From an uncultured Eubacteriales bacterium (GTDB taxonomy: Bacteria; Bacillota; Clostridia; Christensenellales; CAG-314): a stretch of 64,000 nt of DNA. Below the pieces are notes generated by a model. It searched no databases. It was not told the DNA's origin and worked only from the letters and a program-made list of their open reading frames with translations. Made by a program: the position numbers and the translations under genes. Below are positions 1-8,730 of the stretch, one piece after another (the stretch's first letter is position 1; every line of letters begins with the position of its first letter). The stretch is from contig UQVY01000009.1 of the NCBI GenBank assembly GCA_900544545.1, positions 29,064 through 93,063 on the forward strand, read 5' to 3'.

Positions 1-18
1 AGTGACGATTTTTTATGT

Positions 19-24
19 TATAAT
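19..24 (+). promoter_or_regulatory. Candidate -10 box upstream of the Ppx/GppA gene
   Basis: A perfect TATAAT lies about 54 bases before the first gene. With 17-base spacing its -35 box would fall across the left edge of the window, so only half of the promoter can be seen. Confidence 0.45.
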
Positions 25-77
25 CAAGGTGTAGAATAATGTCTTCGTGCCGTTAATGGCAGCGAGCAGAGGTGAAA

Positions 78-1589
78 ATGGAAAGAATTGCGTTAATTGA
101 TATGGGTTCCAATACCATCAGACTGGTGGTTTACGACGTATACGAAGGCGGATATTACATACCCGTGGACGAGATGCGCGAATCCGTAAGGCTCGGCGAG
201 ACCGAGAAGGACGGCTCTTTGAAGCAGTCCAGAGTGCTTCAGGCTCTCAGCGTTCTGAAAACCTTTAAGAAAGTATGCGCCGTCGATAACGTCGAAAAAA
301 TCGTTGCCGTCGCGACCGCTGCGGTACGTCAGGCTCGCAACCAGAAAGCTTTTTTGAGCGAAGTTTACAACGTCACGGGCATTAAGCTCAGAGTTTTAAG
401 CGAAACCGAAGAGGCGACGTACGTCTATCAGGGAGTCATCAACTCTATGGATATTCCCAAAGGTCTTATAATGGAGATTGGCGGAGGAAGCACTAAATTC
501 GTTTATTACAACAGAAGGAATATTCTTCAGATAGCCATTCTTCCTTTCGGCGCGCTTACGCTTACGGAGAAATTTCACGACGGTTCTACCTCTCAGTACG
601 AGATAACCGAAAAAGTCGAGAAGTTCTTTGCCGAGTATCTCGAAAGTCTTCCGTGGCTTAAAGAGCTGGATCCGGATACGCAATTCATAGGCGTAGGCGG
701 AAGTTTCAGAAATATCGCTCGTATCGTCAGAAAGGTGAACAACTATCCCTTGGATATGGTCCATAATTTCCACGTGGAAAGGAACGAAATCGTCGGGGTT
801 TACGAAAAGATGCGCGGACTCAATCTCGATCGTCAGATGAGGATAAAGGGAATAAGTTCGTCGCGTGCGGACGTTCTTCCGAGCGCGCTTGCCGCTATCA
901 AGACCGTCATAGATTACTGCGGATACGAAAGCGTAACTACGTCGAGCTGCGGACTTCGCGAAGGATTTATGTTCAATTACGCCGTTCCGTCTACGATTGA
1001 AAAGCCGCTCAGCGACGTACTCGGACATTCCCTTCTGACCTACGTTACGGTTCTCGGTGAAAACAAACAGCATTGCGAGCAGGTTTTTGCCCTTTGCATT
1101 CAGCTTTTCAAACAGCTTCGCGTTCTGCATAAATTCCCGCGCTCGTACGTGAGAATACTCAGATGCGCGGCGTTTATGGTTGACGCGGGCAAGCGTTTCA
1201 AGTTCTATAACAACGAAAAGCACGCGGCTTATATGGTTCTTAACAGCAATATATACGGAGCTTCCCATCACGACCTGATTATGGCGGCTCTCGTTCTGGA
1301 TATGTACGTTTCGGGTGAGGTCAGTAAAGCCGACTGGGAAGCGTATAAGAGCCTTATTTCCGACGAAGATCCGGAGGTTGCGAAAAGACTTGCGGTTATG
1401 CTCAAGCTTGCGAAATGCTTCGACAGGAGTCATACCTCGGCGATTACCGAGATTAACTGCGACGTTCTCGGCGACAGCGTTATTATGAAGACGGAAATCA
1501 ACGGCGACGCTTCTCTGGAACTCAAAGAAGCCAACGCCGCGGCAAGGGATTTCAAGCGCGTTTTCAGGAAGAATCTCGAAATACTCTGA
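78..1589 (+). CDS. Ppx/GppA-family exopolyphosphatase / guanosine pentaphosphatase
   Basis: The protein (503 residues) belongs to the Ppx/GppA phosphatases of the ASKHA (sugar kinase/actin) fold, which remove phosphate from polyphosphate or from pppGpp in the cytoplasm. The N-terminus carries the phosphate-1 loop IALIDMGSNTIRLVVYD, followed by the central EIGGGSTK loop (about residues 136-143), the usual nucleotide/phosphate-binding signatures. The C-terminal part from about residue 320 resembles the helical HD-like domain of long Ppx proteins, but a clean HD doublet is not obvious. I chose ATG 78 because AGAGG lies 5 bases before it; a GTG at 72 in the same frame overlaps that site. A terminator follows at 1647. 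Whether the substrate is polyphosphate or pppGpp cannot be told from sequence. Confidence 0.85.
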   Translation: MERIALIDMGSNTIRLVVYDVYEGGYYIPVDEMRESVRLGETEKDGSLKQSRVLQALSVLKTFKKVCAVDNVEKIVAVATAAVRQARNQKAFLSEVYNVTGIKLRVLSETEEATYVYQGVINSMDIPKGLIMEIGGGSTKFVYYNRRNILQIAILPFGALTLTEKFHDGSTSQYEITEKVEKFFAEYLESLPWLKELDPDTQFIGVGGSFRNIARIVRKVNNYPLDMVHNFHVERNEIVGVYEKMRGLNLDRQMRIKGISSSRADVLPSALAAIKTVIDYCGYESVTTSSCGLREGFMFNYAVPSTIEKPLSDVLGHSLLTYVTVLGENKQHCEQVFALCIQLFKQLRVLHKFPRSYVRILRCAAFMVDAGKRFKFYNNEKHAAYMVLNSNIYGASHHDLIMAALVLDMYVSGEVSKADWEAYKSLISDEDPEVAKRLAVMLKLAKCFDRSHTSAITEINCDVLGDSVIMKTEINGDASLELKEANAAARDFKRVFRKNLEIL

Positions 1590-1646
1590 TCGACGGTATA
1601 GCGGATAATTTTTCGCGCGTCCGTCCGTGAAGGTTCTTTAACAACG

Positions 1647-1673
1647 AAAGGGGGCGGACTGCGTCCCCTTTTT
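1647..1673 (+). terminator. Intrinsic terminator after the Ppx/GppA gene
   Basis: AAAGGGGGC (1647-1655) can pair with GTCCCCTTT (1663-1671), with one G:T pair, and the hairpin ends in a run of five T. It sits just before the ribosome binding site of the next gene, so some read-through is possible. Confidence 0.6.
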
Positions 1674-1700
1674 CAGGTTTTATCGATAAAAGGAGCAAAT

Positions 1701-2834
1701 TTGGATAATAAATATAAGCTTGCGCTGTCCGCGTCTTCCGGAATGGAAACCTGCGTCAAGCGCGAAGCGGAGAAAATGGGATTCGGCAATTGTCCCGCAA
1801 TAAACGGAAGGATTTTCTGCGAAGGCAGCGGCAGGGATATTCTGAAACTGAATATGGGACTTCGCACAGCCGAAAGAGTTATGATAGTGGTTGCCGAGGG
1901 TAAAACCGAAAGTTTCGACGAGCTTTACGAGCGCGCTTTTTCGGCGGATTGGAAGAGATTTCTTCCTAAGGACGCAAAGCTTCTTGTAAGCGGGAAATGC
2001 GTTAAGAGTAAGCTTTTTTCGGCTAATTCCTGTCAGAAAATAGTCAAAAAAGCCGTCGTGGATAAACTCGGTCGTCAGTATGCGGTCAATTCTCTGACCG
2101 AAACGGGAGCGGAAGCAAAAATCGTTTTTGCTCTTCACGAGGACGAACTGCTTTTGACGCTCGATACTTCGGGAGAAGCTCTTCACAAAAGAGGATACAG
2201 GGATTTGAGCGTTCAGGCGCCGATAAAGGAAACGATTGCGGCGGGGATTGTTATGCTTTCGGACTGGGGTTTCAAGTGTCCGCTCGTCGATTTGTGCTGC
2301 GGAAGCGGAACGATTCCCGTGGAAGCGGCTATGTATGCGGCAAATATCGCGCCGAATAAAGGAAGGAGCTTTGCTTTCGATAAATTTGAAAACGCTTTGA
2401 GCGAAAAAGAAAGAAACGATATTATAGAAGAGTTTGAAAGCAAAGAATACGAAGGCAGCTACGATATTCTCGGAAGGGACATAGATTCCGACTGCGTGAG
2501 CATATCCGTCCGTCACGCGAAAAGAGCGGGCGTCGGAGATATGGTGCGTTTCGAAAAGGGCGACGCAGCCGATTTCCGGTCGGAAGCAAAGGGCGGAACG
2601 ATTATTTCCAACCTTCCTTACGGAGAAAGACTTATGACGGCGGACGAGCTTTTCCGTTTCAACAGGTCTCTCGGAAGGACGTTTTCGACGCTCGATTCCT
2701 GGTCGGGATACTTTCTGACGGCTTCGCTCGTTTTCGAGAAGGAATTCGGGCGTCCCGCCGCAAAGAAGCGGAAACTATATAACGGAGATATAGAATGTCG
2801 GGTTTATACCTATTACAGGAGGTGCGGAAAATGA
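1701..2834 (+). CDS. THUMP-domain class I SAM-dependent RNA methyltransferase (RlmL/TrmN-like)
   Basis: This 377-residue protein has an N-terminal THUMP RNA-binding region (roughly residues 1-160) and a C-terminal Rossmann methyltransferase. The SAM-binding motif I region reads VDLCCGSGTIPVEAA and the catalytic motif IV reads NLPYGERL, typical of enzymes making N2-methylguanosine in 23S rRNA or tRNA. Its length matches the single-methyltransferase form found in Bacillota (YpsC type), not the fused RlmKL of Gammaproteobacteria. The start is TTG 1701, supported by AGGAG at 1691-1695. The stop overlaps the next start as ATGA, so it is translationally coupled to the HD-domain gene. The exact modified base is inferred only by family. 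Confidence 0.85.
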   Translation: MDNKYKLALSASSGMETCVKREAEKMGFGNCPAINGRIFCEGSGRDILKLNMGLRTAERVMIVVAEGKTESFDELYERAFSADWKRFLPKDAKLLVSGKCVKSKLFSANSCQKIVKKAVVDKLGRQYAVNSLTETGAEAKIVFALHEDELLLTLDTSGEALHKRGYRDLSVQAPIKETIAAGIVMLSDWGFKCPLVDLCCGSGTIPVEAAMYAANIAPNKGRSFAFDKFENALSEKERNDIIEEFESKEYEGSYDILGRDIDSDCVSISVRHAKRAGVGDMVRFEKGDAADFRSEAKGGTIISNLPYGERLMTADELFRFNRSLGRTFSTLDSWSGYFLTASLVFEKEFGRPAAKKRKLYNGDIECRVYTYYRRCGK

Positions 2835-3421
2835 ATTTATTCGAAAAGCAATTTACAGACTTATATACCACGCATATAAAGCGCGAAGGTTCGCAGAAAT
2901 TTCTCGAGTATCTTAAAAGCACGGATTTCTTTACCGCGCCAGCGAGCGCAAAGTTTCATTCGAATTTCACGGGCGGGCTTTGCATTCACAGCATTAACGT
3001 TTTTAACCGCGCGGTGAGGGAGTTCAGAGAGGAATACGGCGAGAATTTCGAAGAGAAGTTTCCTATGGAGAGTATAGCGATAGCGTCGCTTCTTCACGAC
3101 GTATGTAAAATCAACTTCTATCGCGAGGAAACGAGAAACGTTAAGGAAAACGGCGAATGGGTGCCCAAGAAATTCTATCTTATCGACGACAGTCTTCCTT
3201 ACGGACACGGCGAAAAATCAGTCTATATGATAAGCGGCTTTATGAAGCTCACGAGAAACGAAGCTATGGCAATCAACTGGCATATGGGCGGTTTCGACGC
3301 AAGAGTCAAGGGCGGAGATTATTCCTTATCCGGGGCGTTTTATAAGTATCCGTTCGCTCTTATGATTCATATTGCCGACGTAAAAGCAACTTATCTCGAC
3401 GAAGAGGAAAACAGGAGATAA
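2831..3421 (+). CDS. HD-domain phosphohydrolase
   Basis: A 196-residue soluble protein of the HD metal-dependent phosphohydrolase superfamily. The metal-ligand order H...HD...H...D can be followed: GLCIHS, then ASLLHDVCK, then a GHGEKS / INWHMG segment, then MIHIADVKA. The start is ATG 2831, with AGGAGGTG 7 bases upstream; this ATG overlaps the preceding stop by ATGA, showing operon structure. The next gene begins 4 bases after the stop. The substrate (nucleotide, cyclic nucleotide or other phosphate ester) cannot be inferred. Similar small HD proteins are common in Clostridia without an assigned role. Confidence 0.75.
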   Translation: MNLFEKQFTDLYTTHIKREGSQKFLEYLKSTDFFTAPASAKFHSNFTGGLCIHSINVFNRAVREFREEYGENFEEKFPMESIAIASLLHDVCKINFYREETRNVKENGEWVPKKFYLIDDSLPYGHGEKSVYMISGFMKLTRNEAMAINWHMGGFDARVKGGDYSLSGAFYKYPFALMIHIADVKATYLDEEENRR

Positions 3422-3425
3422 CCTG

Positions 3426-5624
3426 ATGGACGTTAATCTTAATTCCGAAGCCGCGACCGGAATGCAGTACGCTTCCGAAATAGGCAGCAAGAACGGCAGT
3501 CCCGAGATAGGAACGGAACACGTTATTCTCGGAATGCTTCTTCAGGGCGGAAGGACTTCGCGCATAATGACCGATCTCGGAGTAAGAAGCAGTATGCTCA
3601 GCGTAACTACGGGGTCGGGAGGAGAAATCCTTTTTTCCGCGCGGGTATGGAAAGCCTTCGACGAAGCCGTCAAGCTTGCCGCCGATTACGGAGGACAGGT
3701 TACGGCTCATCACATACTTATCTGTATTTTCGGAATGAAAGACGCTTACGGCGTTCGTATGCTCGAAGAAAACGGAGTCGATACGGACGCTCTTATCCGT
3801 GCGCTCGAAGAGGATCTGAAAGTTATCATCGGGAATCGGAATTCGCTTCCGGACGTAGTGAAGCGGAACGGTCGGCAGGTCGGGGGCATAGAGGATTTCG
3901 GAACGGATCTTACCGAGCTTGCCCGTGAAGGCGGAATAGACGCGGTTATCGGAAGGGAAAACGAAACCGAGCGTCTTATAGAGATTCTCTCGAGAAGAAC
4001 CAAAAACAACGCTATTCTGATAGGCGAAGCGGGCGTCGGAAAGTCCGCGATAGCCGAAGGGCTTGCGCTTTCTATCGTCTGGGGAAGGGTTCCTCCGGAG
4101 ATTGCGGGGAAAAGGGTTTTTTCTCTCGACGTAGCCGCGCTTCTTGCGGGTTCGCGTTACAGAGGGGACTTCGAAGAAAGACTCAGAAAGCTTATCGGCG
4201 AAGTCAGTCAAAGAGGAGATACGATTCTCTTTATCGACGAAATCCACAATATGGTCGGAGCGGGAGCCGCCGGCGAAAGCAAAATGGACGCTCTCGGAAT
4301 ATTGAAGCCCGTGCTTGCCCGAGGCGGACTTCAGCTGATAGGGGCGACCACGTTTGACGAATACAGGAAGTTCATAGAAAAAGACGCGGCGCTTGCGAGA
4401 CGTTTTCAGCAGATAGTCGTAAACGAACCTACCGTTTCGCAGACCGTTTCCATACTCGAAGGAATCAGGGATAAATACGAAAAACATCACGGAGTCGAGA
4501 TTACCGACGACGCGCTTTTTGCCGCGGCTTCGCTTTCGGACAGGTATATTTCGGACAGATTTCTTCCCGACAAGGCGATAGACCTTATCGACGAAGCGGG
4601 ATCTGCCGTAAGACTTCACGGAGGAGGAAGACCGGTCGACGCGAGAGTAATAGCGCGGCTCGTCGAAAGAATAACGGGGATTCCGCTCGAAAGACTTACC
4701 GAAAGCGAAGCGGACAGACTTGTTTCTCTCGAAAGCGAACTCGGGAAACGCATAGTCGGTCAGGAACGCGCGGTAAAAGCCGTTTCTTCCTGTCTAAGAA
4801 GGAATCGCGCCGGACTCAGGGATCCGGGTAAGCCCATAGGAAGCTTTCTGTTCTGCGGATCTACGGGAGTCGGGAAAACCGAACTCGCAAAGGCTTTGCA
4901 GAACGCTATGTTCGGAGAAGAAGCGTCGCTTATCCGAATAGATATGAGCGAATATATGGAAAAGCAAAGCGCAGCGAAACTTATCGGCGCGCCTCCGGGG
5001 TATATCGGTTACGACGAAGGAGGCGGAAGACTTACCGAAGCGGTCAGGAGAAAGCCGTACAGCGTCGTGCTTTTCGACGAGGCGGAAAAAGCTCATCCGG
5101 ACGTAATGAATCTGCTGCTTCAGATTCTCGACGAAGGAAGACTTACCGACGGAAAGGGAAGAGAGGTCAGTTTCAGAAACTGTCTTATTCTTCTGACGAC
5201 GAATCTTTGCTCGGATTTGGCGGAAAACGCCGATTCCGTATCCAAAGAAACTCTGATAAGAGAGCTTTCGCGATTTTTCAGAACGGAGCTTCTCAATCGT
5301 TTCGACGACGTTATTTTGTTTTCGTCGTTGACCGTCGGCGATTGCGAACGCGTTGCGGGTATGGCTCTGGACAATCTTCGGGCAAGGCTCAACGAAAAGG
5401 GCGTGGGCTTTGCTTTCGGCGAAAGCGCGATCCGATATATAGCCGTAAAGGCTCACGGAAGCGGATTGGGAGCAAGGCCGGTCAAAAGAATCATCCGCAG
5501 CGAGCTTGAAGATCCTTTTTCGGAGGATATTCTTCGGGGAAGATTGATTCGGGGCGACACGGTCGTGGTTTACGGCGGAGAAAACGGACTCAGATACGAT
5601 ATCGAAGGCTGTCGGGAAAGCTGA
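3426..5624 (+). CDS. ClpA-like Hsp100 AAA+ ATPase without M domain or recognisable ClpP-docking loop
   Basis: A 732-residue, two-ring AAA+ unfoldase. Residues 1-140 form a Clp N-domain. AAA-1 has Walker A GEAGVGKS (200-207), Walker B ILFIDE and the arginine-finger segment ALARRF. AAA-2 has Walker A GSTGVGKT (478-485), Walker B VVLFDE and a sensor-2 GARP motif near the C-terminus. The two modules are joined directly at the RITGIPLERL segment, with no coiled-coil M domain such as ClpB/ClpC carry. Between the AAA-2 sensor-1 segment LLTTN and FRTELLNRF, where ClpA and ClpC expose an I/V-G-F/L tripeptide for ClpP, no such tripeptide is present. It is co-transcribed with the HD and methyltransferase genes. 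The ATPase assignment is firm; its partner protease, if any, is unknown. Confidence 0.85.
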   Translation: MDVNLNSEAATGMQYASEIGSKNGSPEIGTEHVILGMLLQGGRTSRIMTDLGVRSSMLSVTTGSGGEILFSARVWKAFDEAVKLAADYGGQVTAHHILICIFGMKDAYGVRMLEENGVDTDALIRALEEDLKVIIGNRNSLPDVVKRNGRQVGGIEDFGTDLTELAREGGIDAVIGRENETERLIEILSRRTKNNAILIGEAGVGKSAIAEGLALSIVWGRVPPEIAGKRVFSLDVAALLAGSRYRGDFEERLRKLIGEVSQRGDTILFIDEIHNMVGAGAAGESKMDALGILKPVLARGGLQLIGATTFDEYRKFIEKDAALARRFQQIVVNEPTVSQTVSILEGIRDKYEKHHGVEITDDALFAAASLSDRYISDRFLPDKAIDLIDEAGSAVRLHGGGRPVDARVIARLVERITGIPLERLTESEADRLVSLESELGKRIVGQERAVKAVSSCLRRNRAGLRDPGKPIGSFLFCGSTGVGKTELAKALQNAMFGEEASLIRIDMSEYMEKQSAAKLIGAPPGYIGYDEGGGRLTEAVRRKPYSVVLFDEAEKAHPDVMNLLLQILDEGRLTDGKGREVSFRNCLILLTTNLCSDLAENADSVSKETLIRELSRFFRTELLNRFDDVILFSSLTVGDCERVAGMALDNLRARLNEKGVGFAFGESAIRYIAVKAHGSGLGARPVKRIIRSELEDPFSEDILRGRLIRGDTVVVYGGENGLRYDIEGCRES

Positions 5625-5728
5625 TTTTCCGAGCCTTTCGGGTTGAAGGGAAAATATGCTTGACCGCCGCAATAAAAAGAAAAGGTTAAAAGTATACGAG
5701 TAAAGAGCGATTAAAGCGAAAAGTGATT

Positions 5729-7114
5729 ATGGAAGAATTATTGCGTAATTTTTTGGCTGTCGTTTCGGCTTACGGAACGGAAGGAGAGATAGTGCGGGCG
5801 ACGCAGAATATTAGCGTCGTCACGGTCTTTCTTTACGAATTCCTCGGTTACGCCGCGCTTCTTACGGGAGTCTGTTTTTTCCTTAAGAGAAAGGGCGAGC
5901 TTTTACCGACCTATACGCTGCTCGTGCTTTGGGCTATCGGAATAGCCGTTCTTTCTTCGCTCATACAGAAGCTTTCCGAATACAGGGATTATTACGCTTA
6001 TGCGTTTTATCTTTCGATGCTGATTCCGATATTGTTTTCTTTTTCCGACGGGGTATCGAAAAAGGTTTTCGTTTTCTGTTCGGCGTTTTTTATGGAAGTC
6101 GTTTTTTTAGGGATATTCCAGACTCTTTCCTGTACGATTTTCGGGGAAGAATATCTTTCCGTCGGATTCGCGCCGTTTATAGTAAGGTTTTTTATAGCCG
6201 TTTTGCAGATATTTATTTTCAACTATCTCGTGAAAGGCGTTCTTTCGATTGCTAAGAAGTCTCTTCGGGAAGACATATGGTATCTTTTATCGCTTTTCCC
6301 TCTTGTGTACGCAATGTGTCTTGTGGCTATTTTCGTAAAAAACACCGTTTATCCCGTCGACGGCGCAAGTCAGCTCAGCTTTACTCTCTGGGCGATTATG
6401 GGACTCGTAGGTTATTTCTTTATCGGAAGATATATAATTATGGAAACCGAAAGAGTAGAAAGCAAGAACGAAATCGAGATGATAAACAAGTTCATCGGAA
6501 TGGAAAAGCATTATTTCTTTCTTTTGAACGAAAGTCTGAATAAAGCCCGTATTCTGCGTCACGACGTCAAGCATCACATAGCCGTGCTTAATTCTCTCAA
6601 CAATGCCGGAGATTCCAAAGGGATAGAAAAGTATCTCGGAGCTATGCTCGAAGGACTTGAAAGCGGAGAAGTCAAAAAGCTTTGCAGCAACGACGAAATC
6701 AACATTATTCTTTCGCATTATCTTTATAAAGCCGAAAGCGAAGGCGCGACCATCAAGTTTAAACTCGATCTTCCTAAGGATCTGAAAATAGATATTACCG
6801 AGCTTACCATAATCTGGGGAAACATTCTCGACAACGCGCTTCGTGCGGTTTCGGAGGATTCCGCTCCCGAGCAAAACAAGGAGATAGAGGTTTCCTGTAA
6901 ATGTATAGGCGATAAGGTTATTATGATGGAGAGGAATCGTTTTTACGGCAAGGTAAGGCGCGATGTAAACGGAGATTTTCTGACGACGAAGGAGGGCGGA
7001 GGACTCGGGCTTAAAAGTATCCGGGCGATTGCGGAGAAATACGGCGGCGATTTTACGGTCCACTACGAAGACAACGTATATTCCGTCTACGTAACTTTAT
7101 GCGGCGTCGTATGA
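5729..7114 (+). CDS. AgrC-like sensor histidine kinase with GHKL ATPase domain (orphan)
   Basis: A 461-residue membrane sensor kinase. The first 240 or so residues contain six to seven hydrophobic segments, as in AgrC-type peptide sensors. The dimerisation helix holds the phospho-acceptor histidine in ILRHDVKHH, and the C-terminal GHKL ATPase has the N-box WGNILDNALRA and the glycine-rich GGGLGLKSI. The stretch where related kinases have an N-P-F-like motif reads VIMMERNRFYG and is divergent. ATG 5729 is used; GTG 5723 is in frame, and neither has a clear ribosome binding site, which suggests weak translation. No response regulator, AgrB-type protease or autoinducer peptide gene is adjacent, so it is an orphan here. 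Confidence 0.75.
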   Translation: MEELLRNFLAVVSAYGTEGEIVRATQNISVVTVFLYEFLGYAALLTGVCFFLKRKGELLPTYTLLVLWAIGIAVLSSLIQKLSEYRDYYAYAFYLSMLIPILFSFSDGVSKKVFVFCSAFFMEVVFLGIFQTLSCTIFGEEYLSVGFAPFIVRFFIAVLQIFIFNYLVKGVLSIAKKSLREDIWYLLSLFPLVYAMCLVAIFVKNTVYPVDGASQLSFTLWAIMGLVGYFFIGRYIIMETERVESKNEIEMINKFIGMEKHYFFLLNESLNKARILRHDVKHHIAVLNSLNNAGDSKGIEKYLGAMLEGLESGEVKKLCSNDEINIILSHYLYKAESEGATIKFKLDLPKDLKIDITELTIIWGNILDNALRAVSEDSAPEQNKEIEVSCKCIGDKVIMMERNRFYGKVRRDVNGDFLTTKEGGGLGLKSIRAIAEKYGGDFTVHYEDNVYSVYVTLCGVV

Positions 7115-7197
7115 GGTCTGAGAAAGAGGTGAAACGGTGTAGAGGATTATCGCATTAACCGATAAAAAGAAGTTCTCGTTTCCTGTCGTTTTTTGCG

Positions 7198-7226
7198 TTG
7201 ACATTTTCTTTTTTTTATGTTACGAT
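7198..7226 (+). promoter_or_regulatory. Promoter of the MATE transporter gene
   Basis: A consensus TTGACA (7198-7203) is followed after 17 bases by TACGAT (7221-7226); the overlapping GATAAT at 7224 is an alternative -10 box. It lies about 50 bases upstream of the start codon. Confidence 0.75.
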
Positions 7227-7275
7227 AATCGTTGTGCGTCGCGCTTGAAAAAGAGCGGCAGTTACGGAGGTTATA

Positions 7276-8709
7276 ATGGCAAAAGGCGAGCTTACGCTTG
7301 AGAAAAGGGGCAAAAGAAAAGACGTCGATATGACGCAGGGCGATATTCTTCGTCATATAGTCGTTTTCGCGCTTCCTCTTCTGGCGGGTAACGTTTTCCA
7401 GCAGCTTTACAATATGGTGGATACGATAGTAGTCGGACAATTCGTCAGCAACGAAGCGTTTGCTGCCGTCGGCTCTGTCGGTCCGATAATCAATACTCTC
7501 ATAGGTTTGTTTCTCGGTTTTTCGAGCGGAGCTGGAGTCGTCGTTTCCCAGTATTACGGCGCAAAACAGGGAGAAAACGTTAAGAAGACCGTACATACCT
7601 CGATTTTGGTTACGCTTATTCTCGTGGTGATTTTTACCGCCGTGGGTATATTGATAACGCCGCTTTCGCTTAAAATGATGAAGCTCGAAGAAGGTACGCT
7701 CGTTTTCGAGGAAGCGAAAAGCTATCTGACCATCTATTTCGCGGGCGTTATCGGACTGATGATATACAATATCGGTTCGGGTATTTTAAGGGCTGTCGGC
7801 GACTCTAAAAGACCGTTCATATATCTCGTCGTTTCTGCGGTTCTGAATACGATTCTCGACCTCGTTTTCGTTCTCGTATTCGATATGGGCGTGGAAGGCG
7901 TGGCTTACGCGACGATAATAGCTCAGTTCGTTTCCGCCGTTCTCGTTATGATTTCGCTTATGAGGGCGAAAAGCAGCGTGCGGTTTTCCTTCAAGGATAT
8001 GAAGATAGATTTGGATATGCTCAAAAAGATTCTGAGCGTAGGGCTTCCCGCGTCTTTGCAGATGGCGATTACGTCTTTCTCCAACATCTTCGTTCAGTCC
8101 TACATCAATTATTTCGATACTTCCTGTATGGGCGGATGGACGGCTTATTCGAAGGTCGATCAGTTTATTCTGCTGCCGATGCAGTCCGTTTCGCTCGCGG
8201 CTACGACCTTTGTCGGACAGAATCTCGGAGTAGGCAACGAAAAGCGAGCAAGACAGGGTGCGAGAATATCTCTTTCACTGGCTATGATAAGTACGGTCGT
8301 CCTTACGATTATAGTGGAGATTTTTGCGCCTTCGCTCGTTATGCTGTTCAATACCGATTCCGAGGTCGTGAAATACGGTTCGATGTTTTTGCGCTGGCTC
8401 TCGCCGTTTTACGTTCTGTGTTGTATAAACCAGATATATTCCGGCGTTTTGCGGGGCGCGGGCAACAGTAAGGTTCCGATGTTCATTATGCTCGGATCGT
8501 TCGTGGTTTTCAGGCAGATATATCTGTTCGTGATGTCCAACTATATTGCCAACGAGGCTCTTCCGATAGCTCTCGGCTATCCTGCGGGCTGGTTGGTTTG
8601 CAGCGTGATAATTTTCATCTATTATCGTAAGTGTTCTCTTATCAGGAGCAGCGTCGTCGAAGGCATCGAGAATCTTTCGGGATCGGATGCCGACAAAGAC
8701 GAGGAGTGA
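7276..8709 (+). CDS. MATE-family multidrug/Na+ (or H+) antiporter
   Basis: A 477-residue polytopic inner-membrane protein with about twelve hydrophobic segments in two similar halves, the size and layout of MatE/DinF transporters that export cationic drugs or metabolites in exchange for sodium or protons. The first half contains LPLLAGNVFQQLYNMVDTI and the second half LPASLQMAITSFSNIF, the paired MATE signature segments. The start is ATG 7276, with GGAGG 5 bases upstream, behind its own promoter. A short charged cytoplasmic tail ends the protein. The ligase gene follows after 21 bases and is probably co-transcribed. The transported substrate is unknown. Confidence 0.9.
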   Translation: MAKGELTLEKRGKRKDVDMTQGDILRHIVVFALPLLAGNVFQQLYNMVDTIVVGQFVSNEAFAAVGSVGPIINTLIGLFLGFSSGAGVVVSQYYGAKQGENVKKTVHTSILVTLILVVIFTAVGILITPLSLKMMKLEEGTLVFEEAKSYLTIYFAGVIGLMIYNIGSGILRAVGDSKRPFIYLVVSAVLNTILDLVFVLVFDMGVEGVAYATIIAQFVSAVLVMISLMRAKSSVRFSFKDMKIDLDMLKKILSVGLPASLQMAITSFSNIFVQSYINYFDTSCMGGWTAYSKVDQFILLPMQSVSLAATTFVGQNLGVGNEKRARQGARISLSLAMISTVVLTIIVEIFAPSLVMLFNTDSEVVKYGSMFLRWLSPFYVLCCINQIYSGVLRGAGNSKVPMFIMLGSFVVFRQIYLFVMSNYIANEALPIALGYPAGWLVCSVIIFIYYRKCSLIRSSVVEGIENLSGSDADKDEE

Positions 8710-8730
8710 TTTGAAAATTCGGAGGGAGAA

